In this document: piece by piece, positions 17,532 through 26,596 of the stretch
Layout: each line of letters opens with the position of its first letter
Numbering within the stretch: the stretch's first letter is position 1
NCBI RefSeq assembly: GCF_001429505.1
Contig: NZ_LMJW01000001.1
Location: 994,606 to 1,058,605, forward strand
DNA length: 64,000 bases
Direction of reading: 5' to 3'
Source: Allobosea sp. Root483D1
GTDB lineage: Bacteria; Pseudomonadota; Alphaproteobacteria; Rhizobiales; Beijerinckiaceae
Notes under the pieces: generated by a model
What the model was told of the DNA's origin: nothing
The model's database searches: none
What the model saw: only the letters and a program-made list of their open reading frames with translations
Translations under genes and position numbers: made by a program

Positions 17532-18419
17532 ATGGTTCCGCAGTCTTCAGAACTTCTGACGTCCCTGATCGTCGCCACGCTTGGTCGATCACGCGAGCTG
17601 GAAGGCTTGCTTCGTTCGCTCGCAGCGCAGAAACGGGGCGATTTCGAGATTATCGTCGTGGACCAGAACATCGACGATCGCCTCGCGCCGATCCTCGACG
17701 GCTGGGCCGATCGCCTGCGGATCAAGAGGGTGCGCGCGGAAAGCCGCGGTGTATGCCGCGCCCGCAACATCGGCGCCGCTCACGCGCGCGGACAATGGCT
17801 TCTCTTTCCGGACGATGATTGCTGGTATCCGCACGACTTCCTGTGCCGCCTTGACAAGCTGAGGTCGGAGCATCCCGTAGCCTTCTACAGCGGCCGCGCT
17901 GTCGACGCTCAGGGTCGTACGATCATGGGCGCTTTCGAGAGCAAGCCGGGACCCATCGGTCGGGACAGCGTCTGGACGACGCTGATCGAATGGATGATGG
18001 TCGTCCGCAGGGACGCTTTCGAGGCGGCCAGCGGCTTCGACGAGGCACTCGGCCCCGGCGCGGGCACGCCCTGGGGCGCCTACGAGGCTCAGGATCTGGC
18101 TCTCGGACTGCTCACGGCCGGATATGTGGGCTATTACGATCCCGACCTCACGGGGCATCATCCTGACGAACGCAGCGATCGCATCTCCGCGGCCGGCATT
18201 GCCAAGATCCGGACCTACAACGTCGGCATGGGCTATGTGATGCGCAAGCATGGCTACGGCTTTCTGGTTTATCTGCCGCGTCTGTTGCGCCCGCTGGCCG
18301 GAGTAGCCGTCTACACGTTGAGCGGCCGGCTGGAGATGGCGAGGCGTTCCTGGGGGATATTCTCCGGCCGCTGGTCCGGCTGGAGAGGCGCGCCGACGCC
18401 GGAGTCGAACAGGACATGA
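17532..18419 (+). CDS. Glycosyltransferase family 2
   Basis: GT-A fold transferase of 295 residues. The N-terminal nucleotide-sugar site shows SLIVATLGRSRELEGLLRSL, IIVVDQN and ARNIGAAHARG, followed by the DxD-type metal site FPDDDCWYP. The acceptor half contains VVRRDAFEAASGFDE, LGPGAGTPWGAYEAQDL (the ED-like acidic site being E-A-Q-D) and a C-terminal amphipathic helix for membrane association. It adds one sugar to the lipid-linked repeat unit at the inner membrane. The start at 17532 is chosen because homology begins right after it; its ribosome site is weak. It is followed by the flippase gene. Confidence 0.88.
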   Translation: MVPQSSELLTSLIVATLGRSRELEGLLRSLAAQKRGDFEIIVVDQNIDDRLAPILDGWADRLRIKRVRAESRGVCRARNIGAAHARGQWLLFPDDDCWYPHDFLCRLDKLRSEHPVAFYSGRAVDAQGRTIMGAFESKPGPIGRDSVWTTLIEWMMVVRRDAFEAASGFDEALGPGAGTPWGAYEAQDLALGLLTAGYVGYYDPDLTGHHPDERSDRISAAGIAKIRTYNVGMGYVMRKHGYGFLVYLPRLLRPLAGVAVYTLSGRLEMARRSWGIFSGRWSGWRGAPTPESNRT

Positions 18420-18498
18420 GGCCAGGTTTGTCGGCGATCGACGCGCCGCGCCGCGTTTGCGACACCATTGGCCGGATGCAAGGCAGGCCGGTGCTTCA

Positions 18499-20028
18499 AT
18501 GACCCGCAGCAGCATCATGTCGAACTCGATCATCAACGCAGCGGCCGGCTTGCTGTTGCTGGTGAGCGGATTCGGCTCTTCCGTCATCGTAGCGCGCCTG
18601 CTCGGACCAGAGGCGAACGGAACAATCGCCTTCGCATTGTGGCTCGCCACAACCGGCTCGCTGATCGCTGAGCTCGGCACCGGCGTCCTGCTCTTGCGTC
18701 TGCTGCCGCAGCTCAAGGCCCGGGACGTGGATGACGAGGGCCGGCGCGGCTTCGCCGCGTATCTCGCCCTGCCGGTCACGGTAGCCACGACCGTTCTGGT
18801 CGCGCTCTTCTGGGCGTTCTGCTGGTTCGGCGGCACCGATTGGATCGGTTCCACGCAAGCGGCTGTCACGCTCACGGGCCTGCTGCTGTTCGTCCAGTCG
18901 ATAGGCTCCTTCACTAAGAATTACCTCATTGGTGACCAGCGCCTGCGCCTATTTTTCCATTTCACCACCATCGTCTCCGCGCTCCAGATCAGCCTCGTAT
19001 TCACTGGGGCTTACCTCTACGGCGTGGAGGGCGCGCTCATAGGCTATATTGCCGGGCAATCGGTCTTCTTCCTCTACTCGATCCGGATTCTGCTGACCGC
19101 GCCGAACAATGCTGGCTACGCCGCACGCACCCTCGCGGGAACCTCGATGGTTCTGTTCTTCGAGTTCGTGCTCACCTCCGTGTTCCTGACCCGGCCGGAA
19201 CTGGGTTTCCTCCAGCATTTCCAAGGGGCACAGCAAGTCGGCTTCTATGCGGTGGCGTTGACGCTAACCAACCTTGCGCTGCAGCTGCCGGTGCAACTGA
19301 CCGGCAGCCTCATACCCTTCTATGTCGAGAGGCAGCACATCGGAGAGGAAGATGCTTCGTCGGAGATCTTCGCCGCAGTCATGCGGAATTTCTCCTACAT
19401 CACGTTTCCGCTCTGCTTTGGCCTTGCCGCTATCTCCACGCCGCTCGTCCTGTCTGTCTACGGCCCCGCCTTCGAACCCGCCGGCCTCATCGTGGCGATC
19501 ATGGCCGTCGGCGCCCCCGCGGCCGTCTTCATTCAACTCGTCACGCAATATCTCTACGCCATGGACCGGATGAAGTATCGCCTTGCCATCAGCGGCCTGG
19601 GGGCGATCCTGATGGTCTCGGGCTGCTTCATTGTCGTCCCACGATGGGGGGGCATTGGCGCGGCCGTTGTCCGGGATCTGGTGTTTCTGACCATGAGCGT
19701 GGCGCTGCTGTGGAGCATCAGGCTGCAGAGCGATTCGCGCGCACTGACGGTGGTGATCGTCAAAGTCGCCGCGGCCGGCGCGCTCTGCGGGCTTGCCGCA
19801 CTGGCCATGACGCAGATGCTGTCAGGGGCGAGCGGCGTGGTCGCCGGCATCGTTGCGGGCGCCGTCGTCTACGGCGTGATGCTGCGCCTGCTGGCAGCTG
19901 TGCCGAGCCAAGATGCGGAGGTGCTCGACGATCTGCTGGAGCGCCTGCCGCCCGAACGGGCACGGCTGCCCAAACTGTTCCTGGGCCTGATCGTGCCCGG
20001 TGCCACCGCTTCGGAAGCCGCAAAATGA
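18499..20028 (+). CDS. Wzx-like oligosaccharide flippase
   Basis: Polytopic membrane protein of 509 residues with about 12-14 transmembrane helices, MOP/MATE exporter superfamily. The N-terminal block AAAGLLLLVSGFGSSVIVARLLGPEANG is the typical RfbX/MurJ-like start (VARLLGPE-like motif), and the rest is hydrophobic with short loops. It would flip the undecaprenyl-linked repeat unit to the periplasm. The ATG at 18499 is preceded by AAGGCAGG. Its stop overlaps the next gene (ATGA, 20025-20028), so flippase and hydrolase are co-translated. Confidence 0.88.
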   Translation: MTRSSIMSNSIINAAAGLLLLVSGFGSSVIVARLLGPEANGTIAFALWLATTGSLIAELGTGVLLLRLLPQLKARDVDDEGRRGFAAYLALPVTVATTVLVALFWAFCWFGGTDWIGSTQAAVTLTGLLLFVQSIGSFTKNYLIGDQRLRLFFHFTTIVSALQISLVFTGAYLYGVEGALIGYIAGQSVFFLYSIRILLTAPNNAGYAARTLAGTSMVLFFEFVLTSVFLTRPELGFLQHFQGAQQVGFYAVALTLTNLALQLPVQLTGSLIPFYVERQHIGEEDASSEIFAAVMRNFSYITFPLCFGLAAISTPLVLSVYGPAFEPAGLIVAIMAVGAPAAVFIQLVTQYLYAMDRMKYRLAISGLGAILMVSGCFIVVPRWGGIGAAVVRDLVFLTMSVALLWSIRLQSDSRALTVVIVKVAAAGALCGLAALAMTQMLSGASGVVAGIVAGAVVYGVMLRLLAAVPSQDAEVLDDLLERLPPERARLPKLFLGLIVPGATASEAAK

Positions 20029-21857
20029 TGCCCCAACCTGCCTTCACATACGCCGAAGGGAGCACACCCTTGAGACAGAGGTCGGCTCAGGGTGCGCAGC
20101 ATCCAGCTTCTGGCGAAGCTGCCAGGGCCTGGCCTTTCGGCGAGCCCGTCACTTTCGCCGGCAGCATGGGCGTCTTCCATGCCGGCCGGGCCCCGGTCGC
20201 GGTGCTGATGCTCGGCGCCATCGGCTATGAGGAGTTCTGCCTGCGCGCGACCTGGCGCAGCCTGGCGCAGGCGCTGGCCGACAAGGGCATCGCTTGCCTG
20301 CGCTTCGACTATCCCGGCCAGGGCGACGCCCATGAAGCCGCCGACCCGCAGGGCCTGGACGACTGGTTCGGGACGGTCCGCGCCGCCGCCGACCTGCTGC
20401 GCCGCGCCAGCGGCTGCAAGCGCCTCGTCCTGCTCGGCCAAGGGCTCGGCGGGGCACTGGCGCTCAGGCTCGCCGAGGAACTCGCTCCGGTCACGGCAAC
20501 CGTGCTGCTGGCGCCGGTCGGCAACGGCAAGCGCTATCTGCGTGAGCTCTCGGCCTGGGCGCGCATCGTCTCGGACCGGATCGGCATGGGTACCGACCCC
20601 GACGACCATACGCGCTGCGCCGTGGCCGGCCTGCGCATCGCGCCTGGCTATCTGCCGGCGATCGCCGCGCTCGGAACGACGGCGCTCCAAAAGGCGCCGT
20701 CCGGGCAAGTCCTGCTGCTGTCTCGCCCCGGCCATGGCGGCGACGCGGCCCTGGCCGAGACGCTCACCGGTCTCGGCGCTGCCGTGACGCAGCGCGACTA
20801 TGAGGGCTACGAGACGCTGACCACCGATTCGACCACGGCCCGCCCGCCAAAGGCGACGATCGCCGGTATCGTCGACTGGATCGCCAAGCGAGCCCAGGCG
20901 GCGGGCTCCGCACCGGACAACGTCAGGACACCGCAGCCGCTCGCCCCGGCGGAAGGCCTGCTCGGCGACGGCTTCGTCGAGCGGCCGATCCGCTTCGGCC
21001 CGGAGGGGCGCCTCTTCGGCGTGCTCTGCGAGCCGCTCGGGCCGGCCGCGCGCGAGCCGATCATCTTCGTCAATGCTGGCCGCGACTACCATATCGGCTG
21101 GGCGCGGGTCAGCGTGAACCAGGCGCGCGCCTTCGCCGCGCGCGGCATCGCCTCGCTGCGCTTCGACGCCAGCAGCGTCGGCGACAGCGGGGTCGCTGCC
21201 GACGGCCCGGAGGAAATCCTCTACTCGCAGGCCCAGATCGACGATGTCCGCCTCGCCATCGACGCCATGCAGGCGCATGGCTTCGACGCGCCGGTCCTGA
21301 TCGGGCGCTGCAGCGGCGCCTATGCCGCCTTCCATGCCGCCGTGGTCGACGAGCGCATCCGCCGCCTCGTCATCGTCAACAATGAGCGCTTCGTCTGGGA
21401 TCCGGACGAGAGCGTCGAGGATGCGATCCGCTATGCCCATCGTAGCACCGGCGATCTCGGCGCGACGCTGGCCCGCAAGGACGGCTTGGGCCGCCTGCTC
21501 ACCGGCAAGCTGCGCGTCGGACCGGCGGGGCGCTATCTGATCTACCGCTACCGCAAGCGGCTCTCAGTCAAGCTCTCCCCAATGCTCGGGCGATTGACCA
21601 AGCATGGTCGGCTCCATCACCAGTGCCACCACCATTTCGCCACGCTCGCCGCACGCAAGGTCGAGTTGTCGTTGCTCTATGCCGACGGCGATGTCGGCAT
21701 AGCGGAGTTCCAGACCTATTTCGGCGAGGCCGGCAAGGGCCTCGCCGCGTACCCGAACGCCTCGCTGACCATGCTCGCCGACGCGGACCACAACTTCACG
21801 CATCTCGCTGCGGGACGTCGGCTGCTCGACGCGCTTATCCGGATCGTCGCGCCATGA
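20025..21857 (+). CDS. Tandem alpha/beta-hydrolase fusion of polysaccharide locus
   Basis: Protein of 610 residues made of two alpha/beta-hydrolase domains in tandem (about 40-290 and 320-605). Each has the LRFDYPGQGD- or LRFDASSVGDSG-type strand-turn and an elbow. The first elbow is GQGLGG, placing Gly (G140) where the nucleophile should be. The second is GRCSGA, placing Cys (C429) there, as in dienelactone hydrolases. C-terminal ADADHNFTH supplies a likely Asp and His for domain two. Single-domain relatives accompany EPS/exosortase-type loci. Domain one is probably non-catalytic; domain two may be a thiol esterase or acyl transferase acting on the polymer. It overlaps both neighbours by ATGA. 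Confidence 0.83.
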   Translation: MMPQPAFTYAEGSTPLRQRSAQGAQHPASGEAARAWPFGEPVTFAGSMGVFHAGRAPVAVLMLGAIGYEEFCLRATWRSLAQALADKGIACLRFDYPGQGDAHEAADPQGLDDWFGTVRAAADLLRRASGCKRLVLLGQGLGGALALRLAEELAPVTATVLLAPVGNGKRYLRELSAWARIVSDRIGMGTDPDDHTRCAVAGLRIAPGYLPAIAALGTTALQKAPSGQVLLLSRPGHGGDAALAETLTGLGAAVTQRDYEGYETLTTDSTTARPPKATIAGIVDWIAKRAQAAGSAPDNVRTPQPLAPAEGLLGDGFVERPIRFGPEGRLFGVLCEPLGPAAREPIIFVNAGRDYHIGWARVSVNQARAFAARGIASLRFDASSVGDSGVAADGPEEILYSQAQIDDVRLAIDAMQAHGFDAPVLIGRCSGAYAAFHAAVVDERIRRLVIVNNERFVWDPDESVEDAIRYAHRSTGDLGATLARKDGLGRLLTGKLRVGPAGRYLIYRYRKRLSVKLSPMLGRLTKHGRLHHQCHHHFATLAARKVELSLLYADGDVGIAEFQTYFGEAGKGLAAYPNASLTMLADADHNFTHLAAGRRLLDALIRIVAP

Positions 21858-22882
21858 GGGCGGCCGTGCTCGCTTTGGCGCTGGTCGCCGCCTTGCCGGC
21901 TCGGGCGGAGACCTGCCTGCGCGGCGTCAACCTCTCGGGCGCCGAGTTCGGCGATGCGCCCGGCAAGGTCGACACCGACTACACCTATCCGGGCGAGGCG
22001 GCGATCCAACGGCTCGGCAAGCTGGGCGCCAGCGCCATCCGCCTGCCCTTCCGCTGGGAGCGCATCCAGCCTGATCTCAAAGGCTCGCTCGACATCATGG
22101 AGCTGGCCTATCTCGATCAGACAGTCCGGCGGATCAACGAGGCAGGGCTTATCGCCATCATCGATCTGCACAATTACGGCTACTATGCCAAGAAGCAGCT
22201 CGGTTCGGCCGAGCTTCCGGCCGAAGCGCTCGCCGATGTCTGGAGCCGCCTCGCCACGCACTACCGCGATCGCCCCAAGCTCGTCTTCTCGCTGATGAAC
22301 GAGCCCCACGACATCCACAGCGCGAACTGGGCCAAGATCCAGAACGTCGCCATCGCCGCGATCCGCAAGACGGGCGCGAAGCAGCTCCTGCTCGTCACCG
22401 GCACGGCCTACGGCGGCGCCCATAGCTGGACCGCCGATCTGCCGGTCGGCAACAACGGCCGCGACCTTATCGGCGTCGTCGACCCGCTCGATCGCTACGC
22501 CTACGACTTCCATCAGTATCTCGACGCCGACTATTCCGGCCGGGCCCCGGAATGCTCGGCCGCCCCCGGCGCGCTCAAGGCGATCGACGACGTCACCGCC
22601 TGGCTCAAGGCCAATGGCCGCCGCGGCTTCCTCGGCGAGTTCGCCGCCTCGAACAAGCCGGAATGCCTGACCGCCCTCAGGCAGATGGCGGCAAAGGTCG
22701 ATGCCCACCCACAGCAATGGCTCGGCTGGGCCGCCTGGGGTGCCGGTCCCTGGTGGCCGGCGGACTATGTCTTCAACCTCGAGCCGACCAAGGCCGGCGA
22801 GCGCCCACAGATGAAGGTGCTGCTCGAGCGCTTGAAGACGAAGCGGCCGACCGCCATCTGCGGCCTGGAGGCCAAACCGTGA
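21854..22882 (+). CDS. Secreted GH5-family endoglycanase
   Basis: Cellulase-type glycoside hydrolase of 342 residues with an 18-residue signal peptide (hydrophobic run ending ARA before E19). The TIM barrel shows ASAIRLPFRWERIQP, AIIDLHNYG, the acid/base E150 in SLMNEPHD and the nucleophile E262 in FLGEFAAS; aromatic residues near 281-297 (WLGWAAWG) line the cleft. The family hydrolyses beta-1,4-linked glycans. Within a polysaccharide export locus such an enzyme usually trims the polymer or clears misplaced chains in the periplasm. It overlaps the stop of the hydrolase fusion (ATGA) and the GTG of the following transferase (GTGA). Confidence 0.9.
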   Translation: MRAAVLALALVAALPARAETCLRGVNLSGAEFGDAPGKVDTDYTYPGEAAIQRLGKLGASAIRLPFRWERIQPDLKGSLDIMELAYLDQTVRRINEAGLIAIIDLHNYGYYAKKQLGSAELPAEALADVWSRLATHYRDRPKLVFSLMNEPHDIHSANWAKIQNVAIAAIRKTGAKQLLLVTGTAYGGAHSWTADLPVGNNGRDLIGVVDPLDRYAYDFHQYLDADYSGRAPECSAAPGALKAIDDVTAWLKANGRRGFLGEFAASNKPECLTALRQMAAKVDAHPQQWLGWAAWGAGPWWPADYVFNLEPTKAGERPQMKVLLERLKTKRPTAICGLEAKP

Positions 22883-24030
22883 CCGCCCCGTTCTCCCATC
22901 GCGCCGCGCCCGCTCTGCCGGCCGGCACGCGCATCGTCCATGTCGTGCGCCAGTTCCTGCCCAATCGCGGCGGGCTGGAAGACGTCGTCGCCAATCTCTG
23001 CCGCGCGCAGCTGGCGCTCGGCCTCAAGCCCTCCGTGGTGACGCTCGATCGCCTGTTCTCGCGGCCAGCGCTCGTCCTGCCGGCAAGCGAGGTGATCGAC
23101 GGCATTCCGGTTACCCGCATCCCGTTCCGTGGCTCGACGCGCTATCCGCTCGCGCCCGAGGTCTTCGCCCATCTGCGCGGCGCCGATCTCGTCCATGTCC
23201 ATGCGATCGACTTTTTCTTCGATGCGCTCGCGCTCGGCTGGCTGCTGCATCGCAAGCCGCTCGTCGCCACCACCCATGGCGGCTTCTTCCACACCGCTGA
23301 TTTCGCCGGCCTGAAGAAGCTCTGGTTCAACGGCCCGACCCGGCTATCGGCACAGGTCTATCGCGGCATCGCCGGCTGCAGCACGAACGATGCCCGCATG
23401 TTCGAGCGGCTCGCGCCCGGCAAGGTCCGGGTGATCGAAAACGGCGTCGACCTCGACAAATTCGCTGGCGCCTCCAGCCTCGAGCCGCAGCGCCGCCTGG
23501 TCAGCATCGGCCGCTTCTCCAAGAACAAGCGCCCGGATCGGCTGATCGCGATGATGGCGGTGCTGGCGCAGCGTGAACCCAGCTGGCATCTCGACATGCT
23601 CGGCGTCGCCTCCGACTGGACAGAAGAGGCCCTGCGGAATGCGATCGCCAGCGCCGGCATGGAGCGGAATGTGACGCTGCATCTCGGCCTGGGCGATGCC
23701 GCGGCGAGGCAGGTGATGAGCCGTGCCTCGCTCTTCGTCTCGGCCTCCGAATTCGAGGGCTTCGGGCTCGCATTGGTCGAGGCGATGAGCGCCGGCCTCG
23801 TGCCGATCGTCCAGCCCAATGCCGCCTTCGCGAGCCTGGCCGGCAAGTTCCCGGTCATCCGCACGGTCGACTTCGCCGATCAGGAAGAAGCCGCTTCGGC
23901 CGTCGAGCAGGCTCATGCCGACCTCGTCCATTTCCCCGGCAACACGCGCCCGCGCCTTTCGGATCTCGCATCCTATTCCTGGAACGAGGTCACCCGCCGC
24001 TATCTCGAATTCTACGCCGCGGCGCTCTGA
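22879..24030 (+). CDS. Glycosyltransferase family 4 (GT-B)
   Basis: Retaining glycosyltransferase of 383 residues. The N-terminal Rossmann half shows IVHVVRQFLPNRGGLEDVVANLC, the standard glycine-rich acceptor loop. The C-terminal donor half shows VSIGRFSKNKRPDRLI and the E-x7-E segment SEFEGFGLALVEAMSAG. The start is a GTG at 22879 that shares bases with the preceding stop; the frame is open upstream but does not resemble the family there. It is the last gene of the polysaccharide operon, followed by a hairpin terminator. The sugar donor is unknown. Confidence 0.9.
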   Translation: MTAPFSHRAAPALPAGTRIVHVVRQFLPNRGGLEDVVANLCRAQLALGLKPSVVTLDRLFSRPALVLPASEVIDGIPVTRIPFRGSTRYPLAPEVFAHLRGADLVHVHAIDFFFDALALGWLLHRKPLVATTHGGFFHTADFAGLKKLWFNGPTRLSAQVYRGIAGCSTNDARMFERLAPGKVRVIENGVDLDKFAGASSLEPQRRLVSIGRFSKNKRPDRLIAMMAVLAQREPSWHLDMLGVASDWTEEALRNAIASAGMERNVTLHLGLGDAAARQVMSRASLFVSASEFEGFGLALVEAMSAGLVPIVQPNAAFASLAGKFPVIRTVDFADQEEAASAVEQAHADLVHFPGNTRPRLSDLASYSWNEVTRRYLEFYAAAL

Positions 24031-24049
24031 CCCCACCACAATCGCCCTC

Positions 24050-24081
24050 CGCCGGCGCAAGGAATCCCTTGCGTGCCGGCG
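24050..24081 (+). terminator. Hairpin terminator after the polysaccharide operon
   Basis: Strong GC-rich stem: CGCCGGC plus GCAAGG on the left (24050-24062) pairs with CCTTGC and GCCGGCG on the right (24067-24081) around a loop of four bases, with a two-base bulge. It starts 20 bases after the GT4 stop. The following bases (GCTTCTGCCTTTGT) contain only a weak T tract. Confidence 0.6.
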
Positions 24082-24156
24082 GCTTCTGCCTTTGTAATAG
24101 TGGATACACTCATACAGAATAGCTGACCGAGTGCAGACGGCTTGCGAGGGAACGGG

Positions 24157-24864
24157 ATGAGCTTCGCCTCCAAGGGCATGGCCGCGACGGCGCAGGACGA
24201 GGCCTATCGCGCCATCCTGCAGGACATCCGCAGCGGGCGTTATCAACCCGGCGAGCGCTTGATCCCGGAGACGATCGCGCGCGAGCTCGCCATGAGCCGC
24301 ATGCCGGTGCGCGAGGCTTTCCAGCGCCTCGCCAATGAAGGGCTCGTCCTCATTCGCCCCAATCGCGGCTGCGTCGTCTCGGGCCTGACCATCGAGGAGA
24401 TCTATGAGCTGTTCGAGATCCGCTCCGTGCTCGAAGGGCTCGCCGTGCGTCTCGCCATGCCGCGTTTCGATGCCGCGGCGCTGGCCGAGCTCGACGACCA
24501 TCTCGTCCGCATGCACCGCGCCGGCGCGGCCGGCGGCGCCGACTGGCTCGGCAAGCACCAGGAATTCCACGCCTATATCTGTGGGCTGAGCGGGCGACCC
24601 AAGCTGATCGCCCGGATCGCCGCGCTGCACATCGCGGTCGAGCCCTATATGCGCGTCTGGCTCCATCATGTCGCCCAGCCTGCCCATGCGACCGAGCGCC
24701 AGGACGAGGTCGTCGAGGCGATCCGGACCGGCGATGCCGAGCACGCCGAGGCGGTGATGCGCGACCATGTCCTGCGCACCGCACCGCGCCTCGCCGAGTT
24801 CCTGCGCAGCCGCGGCCAGGCAGCCGGCGCTCTATCGACCCTGCCGGCCAGCGCCCAGATCTGA
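24157..24864 (+). CDS. GntR-family regulator, FadR (FCD) subfamily
   Basis: Regulator of 235 residues: winged helix (about 15-80) with ARELAMSRMPVREAFQRLANEGLVLIRPNRGCVV, then an all-helical FCD domain (about 90-220) with EIRSVLEGLAVRLA, HQEFHAYICGLSG and the late ERQDEVVEAIRTGDAEHAE, whose Asp/His positions bind a metal and an organic acid in relatives. The ATG at 24157 follows GAGGGAAC. It precedes, on the same strand, a solute-binding protein, a gamma-glutamyltransferase and a dehydratase, and probably controls them in response to a carboxylate or amino acid derivative. The 126-bp upstream gap holds ATACAC/ATACAG repeats that may be its own site. Confidence 0.92.
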   Translation: MSFASKGMAATAQDEAYRAILQDIRSGRYQPGERLIPETIARELAMSRMPVREAFQRLANEGLVLIRPNRGCVVSGLTIEEIYELFEIRSVLEGLAVRLAMPRFDAAALAELDDHLVRMHRAGAAGGADWLGKHQEFHAYICGLSGRPKLIARIAALHIAVEPYMRVWLHHVAQPAHATERQDEVVEAIRTGDAEHAEAVMRDHVLRTAPRLAEFLRSRGQAAGALSTLPASAQI

Positions 24865-24944
24865 GCCGAACGATTGAGCGGCTCGCTAGAAGCCGCACTC
24901 CCGAGGACGCCCGAGGGTCAGCCAAAACAACGAGGGGATCAACG

Positions 24945-26528
24945 ATGGATCGACGCCAGTTCCTGAAAGCTTCGGCGGCAGCTGCCTTCCTGCCGGCTGC
25001 GCCGCATATCGCTACGGCGCAGGATGCCAAGACCCTGCGCTTCGTGCCCTATTCGGACGTCGCGATCATCGATCCGATCTGGACCAACGGCTATTCGACC
25101 CGCACCCATGCGCTGCTCGTCTGGGACACGCTCTATGGGCTCGACGACCAGTTTCAGCCGCAGCCGCAAATGGTAGAGGGCCATGTCGTCGAGGATGACG
25201 GCAAGCGCTGGACGTTGACGCTGCGGCCCGGCCTCGTCTTCCATGACGGCAGCAAGGTGCTGGCCCGCGACGCCGTCGCCTCGATCCGGCGCTGGGGCGT
25301 TCGCGACACCTTCGGCCAAGCCCTGATGGCCGCGACCGACGAGCTTTCGGCGCCCGACGACCGCACAATCATCTTTCGATTGAAGACACCCTTCCCGCAT
25401 CTGCCGGCAGCGCTTGCCCGCCCAAGCGCGCTCGTCGCCGCGATCATGCCGGAGCGCCTCGCCCAGACCGATCCGTTCAAGCAGATCCCCGAGGCGATCG
25501 GCAGCGGTCCGTATCGCTATGTCACCGCCGACCGCATTGCCGGCGCCCGCCATGTCTATGCAAGGCACGAGGCTTACGTCCCGCGTCCGGGCGGCACGCC
25601 GAGCTTCACCGCCGGGCCGCGGACGCCCTATCTCGACCACATCGAGTTCACCGTGATGCCGGATGCCGCGACCGCGGTCTCGGCGCTGCAGACCGGCGCG
25701 GTCGACTGGGTCGAGCAGCCGATCATCGATTTGCTGCCGCTGCTGCGGAAGGACTCGAACATCGTCGTCGAGGTCAAGGATCGCAGCGGCATGGCCGGGC
25801 AGCTCCGCCTCAACCATCTGCAGCCGCCCTTCAACAACCCGGCGATCCGCCGCGTCATCCTCAAGGCGATCGACCAGGAGGATTGCATGAACGCGGTCTG
25901 CGGCGGCGATCCGCAGGTCGAGCGCGGCAGCATGGGCTTTTTCGGCAATTCTCCCCTGGCCTCGGACGCCTCGGCCGAACTGCGCAAATCGCCCAAGGAC
26001 ATCGCCAGGCTGAAGCAGGAGCTCGAAGCCGCCGGCTACAAGGGCGAGCGCATCGTCTTCCTCTCCGGCCAGGACGTGCCGCGCATCGCGCTGGTCTGCG
26101 AGGTCGCGGCAGACGCGCTGCGCAAGATTAGCTGCAATGTCGATTTCGTCGCTGCCGACTGGGGCACGGTGCTGCAACGTATCAGCAGCCGCCAGCCGGT
26201 CGAGCAAGGCGGCTGGAGCTGCTATGTCAGCTACTGGTCCGGCATCGATCTCGGTTCGCCGGCGACCAACTCGCCTTTGCGCGGCAATGGCGCCAAGGGC
26301 AGCCCGGGCTGGCCCGACAGCCCGCAGATCGAGGCGCTGCGCGCCCGCTTCCTCGCCGCCGCCGATCCCGCCGCGCAGAAGGCGATCGCCCGCGAGATCG
26401 AGCAGCAGGCGATGCAGGACGTGCCCTATGTTCCGGCCGGCCAGTATTTACAGCCGGTCGCGTACCGCAAGAACCTGACGGGCATGCTGAACGGCGTCCC
26501 GGTCTTCACCAATCTGCGCAAGGGCTGA
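24945..26528 (+). CDS. ABC transporter solute-binding protein, family 5 (Opp/Dpp type)
   Basis: Periplasmic dipeptide/oligopeptide-type binding protein of 527 residues. The signal is twin-arginine-like (DRRQFLKASAAAA, cleavage near ATAQ at 23-26). The body contains the family features LVWDTLYGLDDQF, the block WTLTLRPGLVFHDGSKV, IGSGPYRY and the C-terminal VPYVPAGQYLQP. No permease or ATPase follows on this strand; the nearest set is the minus-strand operon at 29996-36585. The next gene is a gamma-glutamyltransferase, so a gamma-glutamyl compound or a small peptide is a plausible ligand. Confidence 0.92.
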   Translation: MDRRQFLKASAAAAFLPAAPHIATAQDAKTLRFVPYSDVAIIDPIWTNGYSTRTHALLVWDTLYGLDDQFQPQPQMVEGHVVEDDGKRWTLTLRPGLVFHDGSKVLARDAVASIRRWGVRDTFGQALMAATDELSAPDDRTIIFRLKTPFPHLPAALARPSALVAAIMPERLAQTDPFKQIPEAIGSGPYRYVTADRIAGARHVYARHEAYVPRPGGTPSFTAGPRTPYLDHIEFTVMPDAATAVSALQTGAVDWVEQPIIDLLPLLRKDSNIVVEVKDRSGMAGQLRLNHLQPPFNNPAIRRVILKAIDQEDCMNAVCGGDPQVERGSMGFFGNSPLASDASAELRKSPKDIARLKQELEAAGYKGERIVFLSGQDVPRIALVCEVAADALRKISCNVDFVAADWGTVLQRISSRQPVEQGGWSCYVSYWSGIDLGSPATNSPLRGNGAKGSPGWPDSPQIEALRARFLAAADPAAQKAIAREIEQQAMQDVPYVPAGQYLQPVAYRKNLTGMLNGVPVFTNLRKG

Positions 26529-26596
26529 ACGCTCTTCGCCTCCTTCCCCGATGGCCGGCGACGAGCGCCGGCCAGGTTTCCACGAAAGCCTCTTCC

